From a virus, in IMG/VR virus record IMGVR_UViG_3300030389_004050, positions 1-21,740 of that record: a stretch of 21,740 bases of DNA. The stretch is one strand, 5' to 3'. Below are positions 7,272 to 13,138 of this stretch, piece after piece. Position 1 is the first letter of the stretch, and each line of letters starts with the position of its first letter. The notes under the pieces are model-generated. The model saw only the letters and a program-made list of their open reading frames with translations. It ran no database searches and was not told where the DNA came from. The position numbers were made by a program, and so were the translations under genes.

Positions 7272-7640
7272 ATGAAAATACTTTTTATCGTTGGGGCGTT
7301 GTCGTTTTTCATGGGTGGATGTGTCACCGCTGGATTTGTTGGATGCCAATGGAAAACACCCCCACCCGTCATCATCCCACCCGACCCCATAAAACAAGAA
7401 CTATCGAGACTTGACATTATACAACCCATCTGCGAACCAGGGTTCATAGAAAAAAACGGTGATGGGCTATGTCGTGAAATGTTTTGCCAAGCCCAATCCC
7501 ATGGGGATGCCACTACAGAATCAACGTGTGAAAACATTATCAATGTCAGAAACAAAATCCAAATCCAGAATCATTGTCAATCCGTGGACGAAGCCCACCG
7601 CGCCCAATGTATTGACCTATTCTTCAGAAGGGGGTCATAA
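7272..7640 (+). CDS. Predicted Cys-rich lipoprotein
   Basis: The 122-residue product begins MKILFIVGALSFFMGGCVTAG: a short charged start, a hydrophobic stretch and a lipobox-like MGGC, with C17 as the probable lipidation site. A Pro-rich linker follows (KTPPPVIIPPDP), then a domain with six more cysteines spaced as in a disulphide-bonded fold. GGAG at 7263-7266 supports ATG 7272 over the in-frame ATG at 7224, which lies before the terminator stem. It would be exported and membrane-anchored. Phage lipoproteins include superinfection-exclusion proteins (T5 Llp type) and Pro-rich outer-membrane spanins; either role is possible here. It sits among head genes, away from the lysis genes. Confidence 0.75.
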   Translation: MKILFIVGALSFFMGGCVTAGFVGCQWKTPPPVIIPPDPIKQELSRLDIIQPICEPGFIEKNGDGLCREMFCQAQSHGDATTESTCENIINVRNKIQIQNHCQSVDEAHRAQCIDLFFRRGS

Positions 7641-7984
7641 TGGCACGCTATCCAGTTCCCAAATCCATCCAAGACATAGCAGAAAGAGCACTAAAACAAA
7701 ACCTAGAACTACCCATATCACAAAGGGCTGCGTATAAAGACGACAAGGGCAAACGTGTAGCCGGAACCGGAATGCGCACAGCGCGAAGATTGATGTCTGG
7801 TTCTGTTGACGAAGACCAAATTATTTTGATGAGTGCTTGGTTCGCTAGACATGGGAAAAGTCCCAAAGAGGCACAGGCACGAAGAGACAAAACTTCGAAG
7901 GCTTCGATTGCATGGCGATTGTGGGGTTCAAATGCGGGACGTTCTTGGGCCAACCAAATGAAAAAAAAATTTGATAGGGACTAA
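7640..7984 (+). CDS. Conserved small phage protein (IAWxLWG motif)
   Basis: A 114-residue basic helical protein. Its ATG overlaps the preceding stop (TAATG), and GGGGG lies just upstream. It contains AGTGMRTARRLMSGSVDEDQ, then ILMSAWFARHGKSP, then ASIAWRLWGSNAGRSWANQM. The layout (Gly-rich, R-x-L-x-x-G, AYFARH-like, IAWxLWGGxxGRxWA) is one I recognise from many phage proteins of unknown function, sometimes joined to head-maturation proteins. No catalytic motif is evident. Translational coupling to the lipoprotein gene suggests co-expression. Confidence 0.75.
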   Translation: MARYPVPKSIQDIAERALKQNLELPISQRAAYKDDKGKRVAGTGMRTARRLMSGSVDEDQIILMSAWFARHGKSPKEAQARRDKTSKASIAWRLWGSNAGRSWANQMKKKFDRD

Positions 7985-8118
7985 ATAGAATACGACCCCA
8001 GAATAATCGATTCGATTCGATGGAAATCAGATATGATGGTGGAAAGCGCTTCGTCTTTATCGAGAACGATAACGTGTCCTGTCTTGTATGTGATGACGAC
8101 AACATCTTTGTGTGGCAT
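7981..8118 (-). CDS. Probable 45-residue antisense-strand small protein
   Basis: On the minus strand an ATG at 8118-8116 opens a 45-codon frame ending TAG (7983-7981), which overlaps the TAA of the + strand gene at 7982-7984, so the two genes converge stop to stop. The product is MPHKDVVVITYKTGHVIVLD, then KDEALSTIISDFHRIESIIL and GSYSI: an amphipathic beta-beta-alpha-like pattern with ordinary composition and the phage's usual codons (CTC GAT, CGA, ACC ATC). GGTGA lies 5 nt before the ATG, matching the GGTGAACCATG context of the + strand gene at 5224. A 40-codon + strand frame (8020-8142) covers the same bases but lacks a ribosome site. Function unknown. Confidence 0.5.
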   Translation of the reverse strand: MPHKDVVVITYKTGHVIVLDKDEALSTIISDFHRIESIILGSYSI

Positions 8119-8145
8119 GGTTCACCAATGAAAAGGATATGATGT

Positions 8146-8151
8146 TATAAT
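8146..8151 (+). promoter_or_regulatory. Possible promoter -10 box for the capsid gene
   Basis: TATAAT at 8146-8151 is a perfect sigma-70 -10 match in the only untranslated gap upstream of the capsid gene. The best -35 candidate, TTCACC at 8121-8126, is weak and 19 nt away. A new transcript start here would make sense, because transcription from the left is stopped at 7260. Confidence 0.35.
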
Positions 8152-8160
8152 AACGAAGAA

Positions 8161-8220
8161 ACCGTAGGGTCGCACCCGTCAACAGCGCGAACGGTACAAG
8201 CCACAAAAGGAGAAAACAAA
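8161..8220 (+). promoter_or_regulatory. Structured 5' leader and strong ribosome site of the capsid gene
   Basis: ACCGT (8161-8165) and ACGGT (8191-8195) can pair around an inner hairpin GGGT-CGC-ACCC (8167-8177). AAGGAG at 8207-8212 with an 8-nt spacer gives the best Shine-Dalgarno of the window, as expected for the most abundant virion protein. A 5' stem may stabilise the message. Confidence 0.45.
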
Positions 8221-9150
8221 ATGGCTACAATTACTTATAGCGCTCTTGAAGGCGCGAATCTTCGCCTTGCGGCGATGCTTGAAAATGAAATCCGTGCATT
8301 GATTCACGATAGCGCATCCATTCGTAATTCTGGAGCTTTACTTTTTGCAGGAGATGTGCAAAATGTAGGTTCGGACGCGCTGACAATTCGTTATGCGGGC
8401 CTTGATGGATATGATGGCATGGCCAGTGTCGCAGATGGTTCTGAAATCACTAATACCAGCCTAACCACCGCCACAGCCACCATCACCGTGGGACGAATCG
8501 GCTTGCGTTATGACCTTACCGATTTGGCTTCGTTGTCCAAGTTGGGCGGTGGTTCTGACGTCGATGTTTTCCGACTCGCCGAAAGCATGAGCGGCGCATT
8601 TGAACGAAAGTTCATGGAACTTGTATGCGCTACCTTTGCCTCTATTTCAACCAGCGTTGGAACCAGCGGCGTAGATATGAGCGTGGACGATTTTCTGGAT
8701 GCCATATATGCGCTTGAGATTGCAAACAATCCATCTGATTTGTTCGCCGTCCTCCATCCTCGTCAAGTTGCTGATTTGGTCTCGAGTATCAGAAATGAGT
8801 CCGCGAATTCCATCGCTTTCAATCCTGCTACCCACGACATGATTCAAAGCCATGGAACTGGATTGGTCGGTGATTTCCTTGGCGTACAGGTTCATAAGAG
8901 TTCTTACTGTGCATTGAACGGCGCAAATCGCGAAGGTGCCATGTTTTCACGTGGTGCAATCGGATATGCGTTGGGGACTCCTCTTCCCTTAGCAGCCCCC
9001 AGCGGCGAAATTCGTCCCGCTGGAACCCCAATTTTGGTCGAACTCGAGCGTGATAGCGCCTTCAGCTTGACAAAAATAGTGGGTTCGGCGTATTGTGGCG
9101 CTGCGCTGTGTGAAGATGCTCGAGCTGTGTTGATTTCAACAGATGCCTAA
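8221..9150 (+). CDS. Major capsid protein
   Basis: The 309-residue product has HK97-fold coat-protein features: an N-terminal helix with LRLAAMLENEIRALIHDSASIR (about residues 12-33), and then a beta-rich region (DALTIRYAGLDGYDG, ATITVGRIGLRYDLTDL). A long spine helix region follows (about 115-135), then a P-domain-like part with DLFAVLHPRQVADL (175-188). The C-terminal segment has REGAMFSRGAIGYALGTPL and GTPILVELERDSAFSLTKIVG. There is no obvious N-terminal delta domain, so scaffolding is probably supplied by the separate protein at 4006. The strongest ribosome site in the window, in a dedicated leader, fits a protein needed in hundreds of copies. Confidence 0.88.
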   Translation: MATITYSALEGANLRLAAMLENEIRALIHDSASIRNSGALLFAGDVQNVGSDALTIRYAGLDGYDGMASVADGSEITNTSLTTATATITVGRIGLRYDLTDLASLSKLGGGSDVDVFRLAESMSGAFERKFMELVCATFASISTSVGTSGVDMSVDDFLDAIYALEIANNPSDLFAVLHPRQVADLVSSIRNESANSIAFNPATHDMIQSHGTGLVGDFLGVQVHKSSYCALNGANREGAMFSRGAIGYALGTPLPLAAPSGEIRPAGTPILVELERDSAFSLTKIVGSAYCGAALCEDARAVLISTDA

Positions 9151-9249
9151 TGAATGATTTGGGGTGGGAACGTGGGCGTTTTTCATGGTTCCCGACCCGT
9201 TTCCTTTGGGGGGCGAAAGCCCCCACCCTACCTATCAGGAGAAAAAACC
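9151..9249 (+). promoter_or_regulatory. Hairpin-rich gap downstream of the capsid gene
   Basis: A compact hairpin GGGGGC-GAAA-GCCCCC (9209-9224, GNRA tetraloop) is preceded by GGGAAC/GTTCCC (9166-9171 with 9188-9193). A competing 7-bp pairing is possible between GGGTGGG (9162-9168) and CCCACCC (9222-9228). No U-run follows, so it is not a classical terminator. It could protect the 3' end of capsid mRNA or reduce readthrough into later genes. AGGAG at 9237-9241 serves the next gene. Confidence 0.5.
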
Positions 9250-9876
9250 ATGACAACAAATCAACCATGGACAGGACAGGATTCTTTTCACAATTCCGCC
9301 CTTCCTATACCAGCAAATCAGCCGTTTTGGTTGATGCACCACCCAAACACATGTTGGGAATTTATACATTTACAAGACAGGTGGATGTTTATCCCGGACT
9401 TCAGGCGATTGTTTGAAATCGCTGGATGCAATGGGGTTCGAATGATTCCACGTGGTGGAACAGATAGCCAAATGGCACGGGTCAAAATGATGGATGATGG
9501 ATTCGAAGTATTGGACCTCGAACTTGGATACCAAACAAGACATCGATGTACGAATGGATGGTATTATGCCAATGTATTCGACACCCCCAAAATTTTGGGG
9601 AATCGTGTCATCTGGAAACGTGACGAACAAGGATGGGCGGAGTGGCGCTTGCAATTATTGAAAGACTCTGTCCTCCAACAACCAGACCCAGACATTCTCG
9701 AGCTGTTCCTAGAAAAACAGGAAAAGCGAGTAAATCGAAACGAGGGGAAAAATTTCACCCCACGACTCAAGAAGATGTATGATTTTGATGTGCTTCGTCT
9801 GGAAATGATGAAAAAATGTATTGAGGATGGAAACCCCATCCATCCACCACGGAAAAAGGGGAAGCGGAATGTCTAA
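9250..9876 (+). CDS. Conserved head-region protein of unknown function
   Basis: The 208-residue product starts MTTNQPW; ATG 9250 is chosen because AGGAG lies 8 nt upstream, whereas an ATG at 9154 would translate the hairpin region. The N-terminal two thirds are Trp/Phe/Gly-rich and beta-like (RWMFIPDFRRLFEIAGCNGV, RCTNGWYYANVFDTPKILGN). The last third is a charged helix (FLEKQEKRVNRNEGKNFTPR) ending in a basic tail. This build occurs in hypothetical proteins next to capsid genes of aquatic phages. A head completion or internal protein is a guess. Confidence 0.7.
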   Translation: MTTNQPWTGQDSFHNSALPIPANQPFWLMHHPNTCWEFIHLQDRWMFIPDFRRLFEIAGCNGVRMIPRGGTDSQMARVKMMDDGFEVLDLELGYQTRHRCTNGWYYANVFDTPKILGNRVIWKRDEQGWAEWRLQLLKDSVLQQPDPDILELFLEKQEKRVNRNEGKNFTPRLKKMYDFDVLRLEMMKKCIEDGNPIHPPRKKGKRNV

Positions 9877-10012
9877 TAGAGAAGTGTTTGAACGAATGAC
9901 AAAAAGAATATTGGACCATTCTAAAAAAACGGGAACCAACATCACAGAACGGGAAGCGAGGAAACAAGCGGAACGAATAGCAATACGCCACGACCGCAAA
10001 CGCGGGAAATAA
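9869..10012 (+). CDS. Small basic helical protein
   Basis: A 47-residue protein (MSNREVFERMTKRILDHSKK and on) overlapping the end of the previous gene by 8 bp; GGGGAAG upstream acts as its ribosome site. It is all helix, rich in Arg/Lys/Glu, with the pattern REARKQAERIAIRHDRKRGK at the C-terminus. Function unknown. Coupling to its neighbour and normal codon use support it as a real gene. Confidence 0.6.
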   Translation: MSNREVFERMTKRILDHSKKTGTNITEREARKQAERIAIRHDRKRGK

Positions 10013-10024
10013 GGAGATTTCGAA

Positions 10025-10348
10025 ATGGCTTATAATGGAAAAAGTGCTTTTGTACTACCACGACAATTACGAATGAAAGATGGAATCAATGTTGAAACCT
10101 TGGCGGGTGCCAAGACTTTGGACAAGGGTTCATCGATGATTCAGATTTTAGACCCAGACGGCGCGCCGCGCGTTGTCAATCTGCCTGATTTGATGAACGG
10201 TGGATTGTTCTGGATTTCAAATGCGGGTGGTGGTGGTCATGACCTCACAGTCACAAAACCAGATGCATCCACCATATTGGTGGGAAATGGGCAAGGGCTT
10301 ATGATAGCCTGTGATGGAAACCAATGGTATCAAGTTATCAACGCATAA
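10025..10348 (+). CDS. Probable virion decoration or beta-sandwich protein
   Basis: A 107-residue beta-rich protein with NVETLAGAKTLDKGSSMIQI, LDPDGAPRVVNLPDLMNGGL, FWISNAGGGGHDLTVTKPDA and a final DGNQWYQV strand. This 'LDPDG...VxLP...G..FxIxNxG...LTV...G..W' plan is found in small phage structural proteins and fibre domains. GGAG precedes the start. Position between capsid and connector genes suits a head decoration protein. I do not claim a family. Confidence 0.6.
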   Translation: MAYNGKSAFVLPRQLRMKDGINVETLAGAKTLDKGSSMIQILDPDGAPRVVNLPDLMNGGLFWISNAGGGGHDLTVTKPDASTILVGNGQGLMIACDGNQWYQVINA

Positions 10349-10359
10349 TAGGGTGATGT

Positions 10360-11130
10360 ATGACGGCATTGGATGATTTTTATGCGGCGCGGATTCGCGT
10401 TCCTCAAATGATACAACGGGCCAAAAACCAAGTGGTTGAACTGGCTATCTATCGCGATGGGTCCATTGTGACCCCAGATAGTGCCACATATCAACTATTG
10501 AATGATAGCGGTCAGGATGTTGTGTCTGTGAGTGCTGCAACCATTGATGCGTCAAAATGTAAATACACCATATCTGCGGCATCCATCCCATCGTCCACAT
10601 CTCTTTCAGATGGTTGGTTTGAATTGTGGGAAGTTGTTATTGGTGGGGTTAGCTTCACCTTTCAGCGTCCCGCATATTTGTGTCTTCGTCCTCTGTATCC
10701 GTGCATATCGGATATCGATTTGGAATCCACGTATTCAGATTTGGCGAATCTTCTTCCTCCTTCATACACAGATGGATGGCAGAGATTCATTGATGAATCA
10801 TGGGTTCGAATACTGGAACGACTACGGCAACAGGGCAACCTTCCTTATTTGATTACAGACCCACAGAGCCTTCGCAATCCTCATTTGGAATTATGTCTTG
10901 CTCTCATTTGGCGAAACATGCATAGCTCTTTGGGTCAATCAAATGGGCGATATATGGATTTGTATCGTGAGTCCTTGAAATCGTACGAATTCCATTGGAA
11001 GCAGGTGTCCTTCAGATATGATTTTGATGGTGAAGGACGTTCCAGCGATGAGGACAAAAGAACGGCGGCATATCCAATGATAACCACATGCTCACCACCT
11101 CGAATCAATCGATTTTTTAGGCGGTTTTGA
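10360..11130 (+). CDS. Probable head-tail connector protein
   Basis: A 256-residue protein in two parts. Residues about 1-115 are beta-rich (VVELAIYRDGSIVTPDSATY, WFELWEVVIGGVSFTFQRPA). Residues about 118-235 are helical: DIDLESTYSDLANLLPPSYT, RFIDESWVRILERLRQQGNL, and LIWRNMHSSLGQSNGRYMDL. The helical part resembles gp6-like adaptors that dock under the portal, with short helices around a 'hL..alali' core. It precedes the tail terminator, which is where adaptors normally lie. The N-terminal beta part is an unusual addition. Its stop overlaps the next start by 1 bp. Confidence 0.55.
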   Translation: MTALDDFYAARIRVPQMIQRAKNQVVELAIYRDGSIVTPDSATYQLLNDSGQDVVSVSAATIDASKCKYTISAASIPSSTSLSDGWFELWEVVIGGVSFTFQRPAYLCLRPLYPCISDIDLESTYSDLANLLPPSYTDGWQRFIDESWVRILERLRQQGNLPYLITDPQSLRNPHLELCLALIWRNMHSSLGQSNGRYMDLYRESLKSYEFHWKQVSFRYDFDGEGRSSDEDKRTAAYPMITTCSPPRINRFFRRF

Positions 11131-11579
11131 TGTCTCTAAAATTATCCACTATTCGTTCTCGTTTGGCAACTTCCATCACGTCGATGGCAGATGGACTGAA
11201 AGAGTCATATCTCCCATATGACGCGTTTGGAAGAACACCAAATTCCATCGCCCACAAAGCATTCGCTGTGGGCATTGGTGGAACCAGTGCCAACGATGAA
11301 CGACAGAGGACCACTGTGGGCGCTCTATGCTCTACAGATATAGACATCAAAATGGCCTATCGAATTCGACCTTTGGCACAGTTGCCGGATATCGATTCGA
11401 CGATGGACCTCGAGAATAACATTATAATAAAACTACTAGACAGAACAAATACAACCCAATACGCGGATGGTTTTCATCTCAAATTCACCAATGTTTCCCG
11501 TCAACTGACAGACTCCGGTGAATACATGATTTCCACCATCCAATTCGAATCTATTCACTATATACCGCTAACGGAGTAA
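11130..11579 (+). CDS. Probable tail terminator protein
   Basis: A 149-residue protein that would cap the tail tube and join it to the head (lambda gpU-like role). It has a helical N-terminus, then TDIDIKMAYRIRPLAQLPDI, DLENNIIIKLLDRTN, and a final beta part LKFTNVSRQLTDSGEYMIST with IQFESIHYIPL. The order 'YRIRP..q....E..ii..L.......r.l...geym.s.i.F...h' matches tail terminators in general pattern. Position directly before the tube gene agrees. ATG 11130 overlaps the previous TGA; AGGCGG lies upstream. Confidence 0.65.
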   Translation: MSLKLSTIRSRLATSITSMADGLKESYLPYDAFGRTPNSIAHKAFAVGIGGTSANDERQRTTVGALCSTDIDIKMAYRIRPLAQLPDIDSTMDLENNIIIKLLDRTNTTQYADGFHLKFTNVSRQLTDSGEYMISTIQFESIHYIPLTE

Positions 11580-11582
11580 ACA

Positions 11583-12065
11583 ATGGCCGAAAATACTGTA
11601 GTAGCCGTTCCACGAGATGGAACCATATCAATCATCAATGGGGATGCGACCACATATACTGTGTCCTATGAAAATGGCGACATGAACATGTCATTTGACC
11701 GCGCTGAACGTGTGACGGTATATGACAGAGGTTCCATTGTAGGTCTTAGATTTGCAAATGACCCAGTGCCACAGATTTCATTCACCGTACACTTTCGCGA
11801 ATTCACCAATGACAGCGCCGATACCATCATTGATTTTGTATACAAAACCGGTAACTCCGCCGCCGCCACGTCCACCGGTGGAACCGGTTTCGAACCCTAT
11901 TTGGTGACCGTGGAATTTCAAGAGAACATGGCATCCCTTAGCGGTTCCAATACAAAAACGACGTTTCAAAAAGTTTTGCTGACAGCTTCTGTAGCAGAAG
12001 GTTCACCGACATCCATTTCGTTCACCGGTGAAGTCTATGGCGCTATCACTCGAGCGACGGTGTAA
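11583..12065 (+). CDS. Probable major tail tube protein
   Basis: The 160-residue product is beta-rich throughout, with DGTISIINGDATTYTVSYEN, a central helix SADTIIDFVYKTGNSAAA and strands LVTVEFQENMASLSG and SISFTGEVYGAITRATV. This is the tube-protein plan of beta sandwich plus one helix. Tail tube proteins stack as hexamers around the tape measure. It sits between the terminator and the chaperone pair, exactly where the tube gene is expected. The size is normal. Confidence 0.75.
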   Translation: MAENTVVAVPRDGTISIINGDATTYTVSYENGDMNMSFDRAERVTVYDRGSIVGLRFANDPVPQISFTVHFREFTNDSADTIIDFVYKTGNSAAATSTGGTGFEPYLVTVEFQENMASLSGSNTKTTFQKVLLTASVAEGSPTSISFTGEVYGAITRATV

Positions 12066-12067
12066 CA

Positions 12068-12445
12068 ATGAAACCAAAAACCATGAAAAAAACAATGGGT
12101 CCCATGGATGTCGTCTTTGGGCTCCCATCCTCTCAATGTGCAATATGGGATGTGTTCTATATGATTTCCACCAACCCCAACCGCGCCCAGCTAGGAAGAC
12201 TCTTCGCGGCGTTGGTTGGGATTTGCCTGAAAAATGAAACAACCCATCCCAAATACAGTCTTTCAGATTGCGATTTGATGTCGTACGGTGGAAACATGCA
12301 AGGATGGTTGCACAAAAACAACGTATCACCCGTGGACGTTTTGACGGTGGGTTCGTCGTTGTTTGAAATGTTGTCTAATCATATTGCAACCAACAAAGCG
12401 GTGGAAGCTGCTGAAAATTTTTCCAATCCCCCTCTGGAGGAATAG
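12068..12445 (+). CDS. Tail assembly chaperone, short form (gpG-like)
   Basis: A 125-residue, mostly helical protein (RAQLGRLFAALVGICLKNET, SPVDVLTVGSSLFEMLSNHI) ending EAAENFSNPPLEE before TAG 12443-12445. Position between tube and tape measure, and the overlapping -1 frame downstream, identify it as the G partner of a G/GT chaperone pair, which binds the tape measure before tube polymerisation. Residues AEN-F near codons 116-118 contain the slippery site. Start context is weak (GGTG only), so a start at the in-frame ATG 12083 or 12092 is possible. Confidence 0.75.
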   Translation: MKPKTMKKTMGPMDVVFGLPSSQCAIWDVFYMISTNPNRAQLGRLFAALVGICLKNETTHPKYSLSDCDLMSYGGNMQGWLHKNNVSPVDVLTVGSSLFEMLSNHIATNKAVEAAENFSNPPLEE

Positions 12446-12654
12446 TTCAGACGGGGTTTACCATATCAAGATTCTGGAACAGGGAACCACATTGGTTTTT
12501 CAATCTAGACTGTGATGTCCAGGCGGAACTTATAGCAGATTTTAAAATCCATCACATGAAATCACAAGATAGAGAAAAAATGAAAAAACGACACAACCTC
12601 CAGCGACTGAAAAAACAACACGAAAGATTTCGTCGTGGTGGGTGTGATGGCTAA
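12068..12654 (+). CDS. Tail assembly chaperone, frameshifted long form (gpGT-like)
   Basis: A -1 ribosomal slip at 12415-12421 would carry translation past the TAG at 12443 into the -1 frame, to the TAA at 12652-12654. It gives 195 residues: 118 shared and 77 new. The new part includes FWNREPHWFFNLDCDVQAEL and ends in a highly basic helix (REKMKKRHNLQRLKKQHERF). This F..WHW-like, aromatic, DVQAELIAD then Arg/Lys-rich design is typical of T extensions in siphoviruses. The -1 frame is closed by TGA at 12412-12414 and has no good start of its own, so it is only reachable by slipping at this point. The next gene begins inside its last codons. Confidence 0.8.
12415..12456 (+). promoter_or_regulatory. 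-1 programmed frameshift signal
   Basis: The heptamer A_AAT_TTT (12415-12421) fits X_XXY_YYZ in the zero frame (AAT TTT). After a 6-nt spacer, CCCC-C-TCTG (12428-12436) pairs with CAGA-C-GGGG (12448-12456), giving two 4-bp stems separated by one C.C mismatch with an 11-nt loop. The zero-frame stop lies inside the loop. Loop bases 12439-12443 might pair with ATTCT at 12471-12475 as a pseudoknot, with one G.U pair. The spacing is what such signals require. Confidence 0.8.
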
Positions 12655-13138
12655 AAAAATCAGATATGGCAAAGGAAAAGGGTCCATCGAAATCGATGGG
12701 CTCTTTCGCGATTTGTTTGAACAAGCCCTTCGAGATGTGGCACCCATGACCATGTTGATTTTGGAATCAGAAGTGGATGAACGGGTGAAACATGCAAAAA
12801 AGAATTGGATTGTTCGTGGTGATAGACCCGTGGAAGAAAATGGACGGGTACGAATTGAAAAGCAAAAAAGCCAAAGAAGCATAGACAAATTTGAAAGCGG
12901 ATTCAGGATTTTATCCGGTGGAAAAGAAGTCGAAGCGTTTTTCAGAAATGATGCCGAATATGCCTATGCCATTCGCGCCGCCGATTATTCAAAACGAGAC
13001 GATGGTAGTCCATCCATCGTTCCCACGGGTGAACGAATCGCAGAACAAACCATGTGGAAACCGTCGAAGGCTGGTCTTCCCAAACTACTGAAAAAACTTT
13101 CGAAGGCGTATTTGAAAGAACAAAAGAAGGTGAAGTGA
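12647..13138 (+). CDS. Probable minor tail protein of unknown role
   Basis: A 163-residue basic protein from ATG 12647 (GTG 12635 is an alternative start), overlapping the end of the frameshifted chaperone by 8 bp and the tape measure start by 1 bp. It contains GLFRDLFEQALRDVAPMTML, KFESGFRILSGGKEVEAFFR, then NDAEYAYAIRAADYSKRDDG and a Lys-rich C-terminal helix. The 'YAYAI' segment inside a beta-alpha body faintly recalls HK97 gp10-type tail-completion proteins, but those normally lie before the tube gene. The location between chaperone and tape measure is unusual. Confidence 0.6.
   Translation: MAKKIRYGKGKGSIEIDGLFRDLFEQALRDVAPMTMLILESEVDERVKHAKKNWIVRGDRPVEENGRVRIEKQKSQRSIDKFESGFRILSGGKEVEAFFRNDAEYAYAIRAADYSKRDDGSPSIVPTGERIAEQTMWKPSKAGLPKLLKKLSKAYLKEQKKVK

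Noticed and set aside
8020-8142. 40-codon + strand frame MEIRYDGGKRFVFIENDNVS and on
   Set aside because: It looks protein-like but has no Shine-Dalgarno; the opposite-strand frame over the same bases has one. Kept as the alternative to the antisense gene.
9209-9224. Classical rho-independent terminator after the capsid gene
   Set aside because: The hairpin is stable but is followed by ACCCTACC, not a U-run.
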